Assembly (NCBI GenBank): GCA_015847255.1
Contig: JADLZK010002560.1
Coordinates: forward strand, 264,558 to 328,557
Source of the DNA: Hyparrhenia diplandra
Taxonomy: Eukaryota > Streptophyta > Magnoliopsida > Poales > Poaceae
Length of the DNA: 64,000 nt
Direction of reading: 5' to 3'
Both the position numbers and the translations under genes were made by a program. The notes under the pieces were generated by a model that searched no databases, was not told the DNA's origin, and saw only the letters and a program-made list of their open reading frames with translations. This document shows, one piece after another, positions 34,216 through 45,059 of this stretch; within the stretch, counting starts at the first letter, position 1, and each line of letters starts with the position of its first letter.

Positions 34216-34313
34216 CGGTGGAGCGCAAGAGCGGTGGCGAGTCCGCAGATGCCACCACCTACGATGACGATGTCATGGGAGTCCTCCATCTCCATGTATG
34301 TCTCCTTGATCAT
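34216..34313 (-). pseudogene. FAD monooxygenase exon 1 (FAD-binding GxGxxG)
   Basis: Reads MEMEDSHDIVIVGGGICGLA and TALALH, ending within an Arg codon at the donor GTAACA. An upstream in-frame ATG gives MIKETY first. Part of this 5' region is duplicated at 34912-35021 with its continuation at 41444. Confidence 0.8.
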
Positions 34314-34485
34314 ATTAGAGTGAGTTGCTGCTGGTGACCGGATTAGAAAGGATGCCATTCAAGCGCATATATCTTCAAAACTTTCCTTATATACTGTTAA
34401 AAAAAGATGGGGCTCAGCAACCACCAGGAGGCCACCACGGGTGTGTGCCCCAGCTCTCAAACTCAAGTAGAAACAAATGAACAAA
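34286..34485 (-). repeat. Tandem duplication at the monooxygenase 5' end, unit 1
   Basis: Matches unit 2 (34912-35021 plus 41444-41540): TGTCTCCTTGATCATATTAG against TGTCTCCTGCATTATATTAC, then GTGAGTTGCTG, GGATTAGAA and GGATGCC in the same order, and CTTATATACTGTTAAA. Unit 1 shows the uninterrupted site into which the outer Helitron inserted in unit 2. Confidence 0.8.
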
Positions 34486-34718
34486 CCAATGGAAGACTTC
34501 GTGGGATGGGAAGCAGTCAAGTCAAGCTACGAAATGCATCTGCCTGAAGGCAGGTGAGGACTTGTTCCAAAAGCCACGCCGACGCCGCCGCGAGAAATGC
34601 CATTTTGGAGCTCTATGAACTAACAATCAAGCGAAGCGTACGAACACACCAGCACAGGCCGGCCGGCCACCGAGCTACGGCCAGGGCGACCCTGGGGGCG
34701 GGCGAGAGAGGCAACAAA

Positions 34719-34822
34719 ATTAAATGATTGGTAAGATTATGTCTTCAGATTAAGCGATTGTTGAACGTTTCAAAGAGATTAAATGAATTGGTAAGATTAT
34801 GTCTTCAGAAAGCGATTGTTGG
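34719..34822 (+). repeat. Two-copy direct repeat, about 45 bp unit
   Basis: ATTAAATGATTGGTAAGATT, then ATGTCTTCAGA and GCGATTGTTG, at 34719-34764 and, with small indels, at 34778-34822. It lies upstream of the monooxygenase. Confidence 0.7.
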
Positions 34823-35335
34823 ACGAGATTGATACCGAACTGGGCAGTGTCTATTTCACTGGGGAAATTTAGCATTGTAGCTGAAATTACAGTTAATAGA
34901 TATATCTTCCAAATACATATATGTCTCCTGCATTATATTACAGTGAGTTGCTGTCGGTGGCGGAAGCAGGATTAGAAGAGGATGCCGCATTCGAGCATAT
35001 ATTAGCCAAATTTTTCTTATATCTTTTTGACAACAGTCTAAAAGATGTTTGAAAGTAAAAAACATCAATTATCGCGACAATCTTTGGTTTGTCGAGGCAC
35101 TAAGCCCTAATAACAAGTCCCCCCCCTATCCACTTTGCAAGAATTTTTCTTTCCTTTTCCTATTTTGCATGGACAGTGGAGTAGATTTTTGTTTCCTTTC
35201 TTCTACACACCAACGCGTGGGCAAAATCGCATGAAGGATTTTTTTTTACGACAATTTCCTATTCTTAACTGCGTATGCGTGGAGAGTGGAGATTTTTTTT
35301 CTTTCCTTTCCTTTATTGCCCCCCCATGCACTCAA

Positions 35336-38300
35336 TCCTATACTACTAAAACAAGCCAAACGAAATCGTCGCCGGGCGAGCAAAAGCTCCCGCACGCTCC
35401 CAAGCCCGCCCGGCGAATTCAAAAGTTCCCACGCTCTCCCGCACCGCACTCTCCCGTCCCGTCGAAAGGTATCCGCCCGCTCCCGTGACCCCTTCCCCAC
35501 CACACCGCGCGCAGCTTTTTCCCACGCCGCCGCCTACAGCGCCGTCACCATCCCCACGCCACCGCCGCCGCCTCTCTTTCAGCCGCCGACCAACGCGGCG
35601 CGGCGCAGCGGGGCACGGCGGCGCCGGCGACGGACGGCCACGACAGGACTGCTCTCCCACGCCGCTTCCTCGTCCCCTCGCTCTGCCCCGCCGCCCCGTC
35701 CCACACTCCTTCCCCATCCTCTGCCACGTCACCACCTACGCCTGTGATGCCGCCGCCCCTCTCCACGACGCTGCTCAACAAAATGGATAGATGATAAAGA
35801 GCTGCTGAGTCCTGATCCGCGGCAATAGCATCAGGTCAACCACCTGACACACCTGAAGGCAACGACGACGCCTGCCAAGGTAAAATTATCTGTGGTTCGT
35901 TCCCAGCTCAGTGTACATTTAGGGTCCGTTTGCACAAAATCGTGGATTAGGTTTTCGGGAATTTGGGGAATGAACTTTTGGTTTGACTGGGATCTGGATA
36001 ATCCCCTCCTTGGATATGCTAATCGGAAACCCTAGCCCTTTTAATGCTCAATGCATATAAGCCAGTAATTAACTTAATCCTATTGGTTCTTGGTAGTGCT
36101 ATGCTCAGAAAATAGTGCCATTTTTTTTATGTCAACATGGTTTATTGGTTATTCACTGACTCATTGGCAAATGACCAATTATTTACTTCTTGTGTTGTTG
36201 CCCTTGTGAGATTCAGCTCGTGAGTTTAAGCTGACGTGCTTCTTGTGTTGTTGCCCTCGTTAATTGGTGGGTGGTTGTGCTTGTGTGAATTTGGATCTTT
36301 GAATGACTGAAGGTCAGGGCTGACGTTACGGAGGGTGTCGACAAGCTGGTGGAGGCAGTGTGCGGCGTCGGCGCTGTCGTCTGCGCGACAGGATACCGGC
36401 GGTCCTTTGACCTTTGTATCTGGTTAGTTTGTACAAATTGATTGATGCTTCTTTCTTGTTCATTGCTTTGATTAGATCTTTCAGGTGCTATTATATGACT
36501 AAAATTATGAAGTAGTGTGGTTAAAGTTCTTGCCAGAATGTCCCGATTGAAATTTTTGTACCTGTCAAATGTTCAGATTCTGTAGTAAATGTAGTTTGGC
36601 TAGCATTCTTGGCAGCAAGTTAATCTGAACCAATTAGTTTGCAATTTGCATTTGCTATTCACATGTTCAGGCCATGCTGCCATCTCTTAATTCAAAGAAG
36701 CAGAGGGTAGTTAGTATGGGATTATTACTTTCAGATGATACGCATCAAATTCCCCAACCCAATTCGAAAAGAATGCTATATTCGAGGGTTGCCACTTCAC
36801 TGTGCTGTTCCTGCTAGGATCTGGTTCAGTATCTGGACAGTTAATTTGGACCCCTGAAACCAGGCCAGCGGGCTATTGAGAACTCAATCAAAATTTGAAC
36901 TCATGCCGCATACTACTCTCGGTATTCTCTTGTCGGGCAGTTTTATACATGTTTGGTACTTAAAAGATGCTCTAGAGTAAGCTCACTTCTACCAACTAAT
37001 TTTGCCTCAGTGCCAGTTTTCTAGACCTTGGTCCTTGCATTGAGCACTATTCATAGTGTAGAAATACATAATCCATCTTTTCATCCACAATCATCTACAT
37101 GGTGACTGGCTTAAATTAATATTGGTAGTCCAACAATGTTTTGTGTAACTGAGCTTATATGGTCCACTGGTTCAGTTTTCTATTTGTTTAAACAAGTTTA
37201 AAAAGATGTGGCATAGAGGGTCTGTCAAATTATATTTAGGAATTTGGAAAATATAGTATATGGTTTTGTAGCAATACTTGTATTTATCTTACAGTTGGGC
37301 TGTCAAAAGATGTGGAAGTAAGGAGACAAAGGACTGCAATGGCAAATGACCAATTATTTACAAGCTATAGCTGTTCTATGTGGACTTACTTCCACCAGTG
37401 TTGAATTTTAGCTGTTATTTTGAGTTCCACTTACAGTTGTTTCTTCTGGGGACATTATTATCCTAATATTAATCCGAGAACACAAAGCATCCCGTGAGCA
37501 CAAAATTTTGCTTCAATATATGATTACTAAAAGCAGGTTGTGTCATATCATTTACCTTTCAGTTGTATCATGCTTATTGCATATCCTATTATCCTACAAT
37601 GCATCATATAAGATCTTTAGTTTATGAGCCCTAGCTACTAAGTCTTTGAGAAAACTTAGATATTCTAATTTAGGCTGCAACTAAGTGCTATTATTATGAT
37701 GCCATCTATCTCCAATTCACATGTCCGTCTCCATTTTCAAGTTTTTGCTAACAAGGTTTAGGATACACATGTCCGTCTGCATATATAGGCCACTTCCATT
37801 TTTTTTTTTTTACTTCTACATGCAGTAATGTGCCTTTAGTTGTTATCTATAGCCTTCAGACCTTCTAGATTTTTGATTTGTGTTTTTCATAAAATTTCTG
37901 TTACATTTAAAGATGAACTTTGTTTACTTCGCTGTGTTCTGAAATCGGAGTTTACAGAGTATGTGCAGGACTGCTCAATGGGATACAATAAGAAAAAAAA
38001 AAAAAAATGTGTTTATATTTGACAGTACTTTCGGTGTATTCTGAGTAGTATAACATCTTTCCATGTGACTGAAATCGGTTACCAATACCCTGTGAAGTCT
38101 TTGAACCGACTGAATTTTTAGATATCTACTAGCAGTTTTGAACAAGCAATGATTTGGTTCATATATCACACCCCTGTACAGAGCAGGCTATTAGCAGTAG
38201 CACTAAAACATGGCTGAGCAGACAAGTCATGCTATTCTGTAATGCAGGCAGTTAGCAATATTTTTGTTATTATTGAAAATAATCACTTAATTTCATCATT

Positions 38301-39421
38301 TAATATAATATCTGAATTTTGAAGCACAATTTTACTGCAGGCTGCCCTCTTGATTGATGCTTTTATCAAGGATAGAGCTTCATTCTCAAGAAATGAATAA
38401 TGAAAAGCTTCAGAAAGATGAAGAAACTGGTATGGAAAGCTTACACTAATTTGATGCCAAACAAATTCAGAGTTATATTCTTGTTATCAAGTACTGCCAC
38501 TATTCTGCAAACTATATTACCATGCATAATGGATCAGCGTGAGCTTGAATTCCAATAGGATCAGCTTAGTGTTTGCTCTTTGGTGGCCTATTATATCACA
38601 TCTTGCTTAGCTTTTTTCATGATTGCGGCCTAAGATTTATGTGTCGTTTTACTTTTCAATATGATAATAAAAAAATTGCAGATGTACCTTTGTTTGAATC
38701 TGCCTGCAGGCCACTGCCTTTGTCTCTGTTTTTCAGCTAAAAAAGAAGTAACATGGATTTGAAACCACAAAAGAGTAACAAATTAATGTGCCATGCCAAA
38801 ACAAAGATGGTAATATGCTTGTACAAATGTATTTCTTTTTCACTGTATTTCTTTTCACAGATGGCAATATGCTTCTACAGAAGTACCATGGCTTGTCACA
38901 AGAATTTCAGCATGGATAGGCCATAGGTGTTTCTGAAGGTATTATGGAAAAAAAAAATCAGGAACTTGTATATGGTAGATATATATGTTGTATCAGCAGA
39001 TAAGAAATATCTATTTGGATTGGGTGCATGTTATGGAACCGTGAAAAAACATTTTTGCCTTCACATTATTCACTTATTTCTTGTGATAAATTGGGCTATG
39101 GACAGTTACATGAGTGGGATCCCTGAATTTTACAGGAATGGAATCCGGTGCAAAAATGATATATATCTTAATGTGGCTCCAAATAACATGTTGCTATTGA
39201 ACGACTTTTTAAAATATATTGACTTGTGTTGCCGTGCATGAGCTAATAGTGATGATTAGTTACAGCTTACAAATGCAATGTCATGGATAATAGTGCTTTA
39301 AACTATTGATTTTTAAATACAATACATATTCAAAGTTAAATTATCATTTGTGTCAAAAAAAAAATTAAATTATTGTGGTATTAATTTTTTTCCGTTTGCA
39401 ACGCCACGGGCATTTACCTAG
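35336..39421 (+). mobile_element. Helitron 1 (inner, nested in Helitron 2)
   Basis: Starts TCCTATACTACTAAAACAAG and ends GCAACGCCACGGGCATTTAC plus CTAG, between A (35335) and T (39422). Both ends are typical of grass Helitrons. 4.1 kb, no Rep/helicase. It begins with a GC-rich first-exon-like region (35360-35800), carries a captured exon at 36313-36422, and is otherwise intron-like AT-rich DNA with an A tract near 37990. Confidence 0.8.
36313..36422 (+). pseudogene. Captured exon of a TIC62-like NAD(P)-binding protein
   Basis: Bounded by AG|GTCAGG and TG|GTTAGT, it reads VRADVTEGVDKLVEAVCGVG, then AVVCATGYRRSFDL. This resembles the segment of plant atypical short-chain dehydrogenase/TIC62-type proteins after the dinucleotide fold, where ADVTEG...AVVCATG is conserved. 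No preceding GxxGxxG exon or following exon was recognised, so only a piece was taken. Confidence 0.6.
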
Positions 39422-41443
39422 TAAAGAAAAGGAAAGAAAAATCATCTCCACTCACGCTAATAAAGAAAAAGAAACCAAAAAAAAAAAGGACTCAATCTAG
39501 CCATTCCATCGTGGACGCCAATCCAGGCGTGACCCCAGACCACCGCCTCCTCTCCTCTCCCTACGGCCCCCCTCGTGCATTAGGCGGTAAATGCTGCGGT
39601 GCCTTGGCCACCCCTCCACCCGGCAGCCCTCCACGTGGAAACGGTGATGCATCCCTTGGCCAGCAGGCCCCTCGCCCTGCCCGGCTCACTCCTCGCGCGT
39701 GCTGTGCGGTGCCGGACCTCCTCTCCATTAGCCTTGTGATTTTCGAAAGTGTTTTGCGTTGCTCCGTTCCTCATCACGACTTAGCTTTCTTGATATGGGT
39801 GTGTTGAGGGATTTCAAGCGTTGATATTAGTCCATGTTGTGTGGCTCAATGACATGTAAATACAGTCATCCGCGTGATATTGAAGTTTCTAGGACTGGAT
39901 TTGTCGTGGTTTATTTTACGAGATTTGATTCATGTATATATTGTTGTTTCTGTTCTCCGCCTAAATGGATGGCGTCCTTCTGTTTTTCAATGCCAAAATT
40001 GAAGTTGCAAAATAAATATTTTGGGAATGCTAAGATTAAATGTCTCACCTAAAACCACACTCACATTCGTGTGGTTTGTTTTGGAGAATACGGCGCCCAT
40101 CACGGATCTACGATGTCGCCCCATCCCTGAGCCACGCACCACAGACTCCAAGTGATACATGCTTCACACAACACGGGAGTCCAATGACCAGTACCCATTG
40201 GCTGTAAGTATCTCTATACCTCCAACATGCCACAAAGAGTATTGAGTGTGCTTTTTGAGTCTCGTTATATCCATAACTGAATGCAAGATACAATTTTTTG
40301 CCACATATTTTGCAGTGCCTACTACAGTTTAAACTATCGTGGTTTTATCACATTTAGAAATTCTTAGATTTTTTACAAAGGAAAGAATAACTTTACATCA
40401 TGGAAGTTTGCTTCATCATATTTCAGGTCGAGATGAATAACTTGGCCATGATATTTACTTCACATGTTTCAGAAATCAAAGCTTCACATAGTAAGGACTA
40501 TCTTTCTCTGCTCTCAGGTCTTGATAAAAGGGCAGTGTCGATTGACTTTATTTTTTCTGTTGACGGATAGATATATTTAGATAGAAGGAAGGATGTATGG
40601 TATTTTTTCCTATTGCATAATAGCTTACAGTGCTCATAAATTGAAGAGCAGAGAAGAACAGGGAATCTTTTTGCAGTTTTCATGTCAAGATTCCCCATAA
40701 TTATGAGACCAAATGTTTAAATTTATGCATCATGGTTGCACAGACCAAAATGTTGCCTCTAAGAGGAAGGTGAAATGATGACGGAAGGCTATGTACTGCA
40801 TATATGAAAGAAAAATGGAACTTCTTTACATTTCAAATGATCGAGTGATGCAATAAATGATTAAGAATTTTAGAAAAGTATGTGAGCACCCTTCTTCTCG
40901 GTATGCAGTGACAACATTTTGTGAGTTGTGTGTCAACTCCTGTGTTTTGATTGATGTTTCCCATACCATTATTATGAAGGCAAGGATATATTTTGATCGG
41001 TAATATTTGGATTATGAAACAAGTATTTCATTATGGAATCTAATGGATATTCAAGTATTTTTGGGTAATTAACATCAAGGTTTTTAGTACTAATGCCACT
41101 GAACTTTCAATGCTCAGTTTAGTGATATGGAAACAACTCACAATTAGCTAAGTATTTCAAATTTGATATAATAAACTTTGGACTTGTCCATGCCAGTCAA
41201 TAGCCTAATGAGTATTGGATATTTAAGGTCTGAGTTACAGTGTGATTATGTCATGGAAAGGTCTATATATGTAGATTAGAGCTATAATGATAGATTAGAG
41301 CTATACTAAAGATTAGAGCTTGTGAGACTTTGCGAGCCTTCGAGGCCACACTCTCTATGATTGTTATCTCATATCGTGCGATCTATTTGTTAGTGTAGAA
41401 GTTTTTGTTATCCCGTAGCAACAACTTGCGGGCGTACTACTAG
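39422..41443 (+). other. Right part of Helitron 2
   Basis: Holds a GC-rich stretch (39511-39807, one open frame, unrecognised) and AT-rich DNA. GATTAGAGCTATA is repeated three times near 41274-41325. No gene identified. Confidence 0.45.
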
Positions 41444-41545
41444 TACTGTTAAAAGATCGAGATGGCGCTCCCAGCACAACCAACCACCACGCCACCACGG
41501 TGTGTGTGACCGCGAAACTCAAAGTCAAAACAAATGGGCAAGGAT
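41444..41545 (-). repeat. Tandem duplication at the monooxygenase 5' end, rest of unit 2
   Basis: TACTGTTAAAAGATCGAGAT, then CCACCACGG, GTGTGTG, AAACTCAA and AAACAAATG, in the same order as 34391-34480. Confidence 0.7.
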
Positions 41546-42303
41546 AGCCCCGATACTTCTCGTATCGGTATCGCGATACCTTAAAATCAAGTACTATACT
41601 GTCTTAGATGCTTCATAGCACTAGTTATTTGTCTCTAATCGTTGAGATAAATCTTTGTAAGACCAAGTATTATTCTGTATCTTTGATGCACTATCACATT
41701 ACCTACCATTGTGTCTATGTTTTGCCATTTTTATTTACTGATGATTGATTGCTCTACTAGTTATGAGTAGATGTATTCTGAATTTTGGTACAGTTATTCA
41801 CTTGCCGTATTGGGTATCCGTACATCGGCTTATCAGTGCAACCAAGATTGGCATAGCTTCTTCTTGTGGCCAATGTTTCACCCCCCTTTTGCTTGTGATC
41901 CATCAAATTAGCCCTGTTTGAAGAATTAGCACTTGTACTAATTTTAGGGCTAAAGTTTAATCTTTTAATTAGCCCTCTAAAGAATTATCCCCTTCAGTTG
42001 TTTGGATCAACGATTTGAGGGGCTAATTTGCCTTTAATGCATATCAATCATTGTCTCCACCATTTGGATCCCCACAGCGAATTAGCCTCAATAAGCACCT
42101 TTTGGAGGAGCTAATTTTTTTGGGTGTGCTAATTCACTTTAGCCCAATTAGCACAACTAGTTTGGTTCTTTTTAGGATACAAAATTAGCACATGACATAC
42201 AAATTGTCCCCTTAGCGTATGGCCTGGCGTAAGGCACCACGCATGGACTTTGGCGGCATTCGAGCCTTTCAAAGAATCCGGGTAGGACGAGCCGGGTAGT
42301 GGT
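41546..42303. other. Intergenic, possible TTAGCCC-type MITE
   Basis: Between about 41908 and 42190 AATTAGCCC/GGGCTAATT motifs recur in both orientations, suggesting a foldback element of unclear limits. No gene. Confidence 0.35.
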
Positions 42304-42360
42304 CACTACGAGAAATTTAGGTTTTGCCGAGGGTACAGCGTTTTTGCCGAGGGGCCTAAC
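42304..42360 (+). mobile_element. Isolated CACTA (En/Spm) terminus
   Basis: CACTACGAGAAATTTAGG, then TTTTGCCGAGGG and TTTTTGCCGAGGGG, is the classic grass CACTA end with its subterminal repeats. No partner end was found in the window. Confidence 0.6.
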
Positions 42361-43905
42361 ATGGGCGCCGCAAAGCCAGCCTTTTTCCGTGGTGGATCCG
42401 TGTCGCTAGTCCAACGTGGAACTTTCTAGATCTTGAAAGCAACATCAAGGAGGTACCGTTGCCATAACTTGGAGGAAGCTTTGCTCGGCGCAGCAATTCA
42501 TGTGGTGGGCTAGTTGGATCGACCCCCGCTGCCATGGCGCTTTTGAGCGCCGGTGATGTACAAGTGATCGAACAATGACTCCTCCATTGCTTTGTTCGTG
42601 TGGCTTGGGATTTATGCAAGTTCCAAACCGACCAGCGACACGAAGGCAATATCGGGGGGTCTTTTTGTCCTCATTTGGTCCTCAGCCTAGCCCTCCTATT
42701 GGCGCATTCCCCCCGCATCATTCAAAGCGACGAGGGGCGGCTCCGCCAAGTGCCAAAAGTAGCCCCCCCATCATTAGCTCTCCGCCGCCACCACAACTAG
42801 CTTGGCGCCATGGCGCCCACGATGGCGTGGGCCTTGGTAGAGGTACTTCGCCCACCACCCCTTTAAGCTCCCTATTTCCTCTATTCTCTGCTTGCATGTC
42901 GGACTCTGGCGACTCTCCTTGTCTCTGGCCCAGGGCGTGGGCATCTAGACACGAGGGCGGATCCCACATCCTAAACGGCTGGATATGGAGGTCCTGTGGC
43001 GGCCTCACGTGGCTACCTCGTCTCCATCACCTATATTGTGACTCAAGGCGACATGGGCGCCCGCACAACGATTGCTACGGCTGGTCGGGCTGGCCGACCG
43101 TTGGCTTGCGCCACCATGGGATGGTGGGCGAGGACCGTCGGGCGGATGGCTAGGTTGGCTAGTAGGACTATCGGGGGTTGGGCTGACCGGGCGCTGGATC
43201 GGGCACGCCGCGTTTTGGCCGACCGGATCTCCCTTGCAGTAGGCGGTTAGTTGAGGCTAGGGCTTAAAACCTAGGATGGCGATGTCTATGGGCGCCGCTC
43301 CTCCTTGGAGCCATCCCTTCGTTCTTCCTCTCTTTGCGTGGCTCGTTTCACAATTTGGTGGCGGCCGGCACACACTAGTCCCGTAGCCGAGGCCGTGCGT
43401 GCCTTCCACTATCGTGGGCGAAGTCAGGAGACGACTCCACACGGTGGGGTGGCGGTTGTCACTCTCACTACGTCCACGTATCGACACTTGCTGCTGTACA
43501 CCTCCACCAACATGGGCAGGGACTGAAAACGTCTCCCTACAGTGTGGAGGTGGCCGACAAAACCCTCTTTATCCAGGCGTGGGCACTCGCTGATGCACGC
43601 GGATGAGTAGTCTCCAACAGCATAACCTACATGCAGTTATTGCCAGAGATCGGTGCTCATGTTGCCTTATTTTAAAGTTATAGTACAAGCTAGTGCATGC
43701 GCTTGTAGGAATCATATCCGTACATATATTTTTTAAGCTTTGGCCTTCCAAACAAGAACTAGTCAGCCTTATGAATACTTGTTTATTGAATTGACTAGCT
43801 AAATCATAAGGCATAAACTAAATAACCAAAACGACATTTCACTAATTAAAGAAGATAGAAATGAAAGTATTAGAGTCTTACAAAGGACCAGTACAAGAAT
43901 TGGCC
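42361..43905. other. GC-rich to AT-rich unassigned DNA
   Basis: 42361-43560 is GC-rich with overlapping open frames on both strands and no recognised domain; the remainder is AT-rich. It could be the inside of a broken CACTA element. Confidence 0.35.
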
Positions 43906-45059
43906 GGACACTACTACAGATTTGTACATCGGTGCAGCTAATTCACCGTGGGAACGAGAACGAGCCACCGTTCCGCGTTCCGGGAACGAACCTATTCGAG
44001 CGGGGACGACGCGGGGCGTTTCGAGGGATGGTGGCGGGAACTTCGTCCCCAAGAAAAGCGAGGGGCCGTGGGAAGTTGACCGAAGTCGGGCGGAACTTCG
44101 TCTAGATCGGGTGGGGGCGTGGCATCGGGCGAAGCGGCAAATGCGGTCAATCCACGATCGATCGCGCTCGCGCCGGCCTGCAAGGGAAGGCAAATCGGCG
44201 AAGGGAAGGTGGGCGCCACCATTAATCCCCATCTGAAGCAGCCCACCCTGGGCCTGATTCGAAGATTTAAAAGGTGAGCAGCCTCTCCTATTGCCCGGCA
44301 CTTTTTTCTACCTCTCATCTGCTCCAGTCGAGTTCTCCTTCCGTCCCTCTCTCATCTCGCCTCCCGCTTATGGCGTTTGGTTCTAGGAAGCGTAGGGCGG
44401 TCCGAGACCAAGAGTGCTACAGCTGTTCGATACAATGCTTGAGAATGAAGACATAGACGAAAGGTGAAGACATTGACACCGCTGTTATCCGTGGGTGAAG
44501 ACACAAGGGTCATCGATGTGGACTGCGACGATGAAGAAGCACCTTGTCTTGTAACCGTAAGATCAATCCTCTCTTGGCTGAAATTACTATGATTGGAGGA
44601 GAGAAAGGAAAGAACAATGGTGGAACCAAGCAATGGAGATGCAATCATTGCCAAATGACATACAAAAGTAGCTTAACCAGGGGTTCGTGGTTCATCTTCT
44701 TGGTGCTCAAGCGGGCAAGAAAGCACAGATTCAGCGTTGTCCTGTGCTACTAAATGATGTAGCCAAGTACAGGAATTGGCGAGATAAGGTACATAATAGA
44801 TACACCTTTTTATTGGTGTTCACCAGTTCTAGAGTTTCAATCTTTAGAGATGCATTTTTTGTTGGTGTTTCTTTTTTGAACAGGTCAAAAGAACTTGATG
44901 AATCTTGCAAAATCGGGCAAAATTTTTAACAATTCATTAGCACAATGTTTTGGTGCAAAGAGAAAGGGATCATTGATTTGAAAGTAATGAAATTCATTGT
45001 AGCTAACGACATCCCTTTTCAATGTCTTAAGAAGCCCTTATTTTTTCTAAGATGGTTAC

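Larger units (their letters stand above)
32229..34313 (-). pseudogene. FAD-dependent monooxygenase (class A flavoprotein hydroxylase), frame-damaged
   Basis: Minus-strand exons: 34216-34313 (start choices 34313, 34295 or 34289), 33768-33913, 33488-33537, 33214-33372 and 32229-33092. Exon 1 carries the FAD fingerprint DIVIVGGGICGLATALALH. The last exon carries GTVTVAGDAMHTMGNYIGQG plus SAALEDA (the GD motif) and a conserved end, GHTNYDCGRL. Plant relatives oxidise small substrates; the substrate here is unknown. Family readings need one-base frame changes in exon 2 (near 33820), exon 3 (near 33525) and exon 4 (near 33235). The usual GCDG segment at the start of the last exon is shortened to VLTGSNSVV. 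The donor after exon 4 is GC rather than GT. A possible in-frame intron lies at about 32775-32869. Together these argue for a pseudogene. Confidence 0.75.
35022..41443 (+). mobile_element. Helitron 2 (outer)
   Basis: Starts TCTTTTTGACAACAG and ends GGGCGTACTACTAG, between A (35021) and T (41444). About 11 bases before CTAG is a hairpin, GCAACAACTTGC within CCCG...CGGG, as expected for Helitrons. The flanks join to CTTATA|TACTGTTAAAAGAT. This matches the uninterrupted unit 1 at about 34385-34400 (CTTATATACTGTTAAA), which confirms insertion at AT without duplication. Minus the inner Helitron, it is 2.3 kb. No Rep/helicase coding was seen, so it is non-autonomous. Confidence 0.85.
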
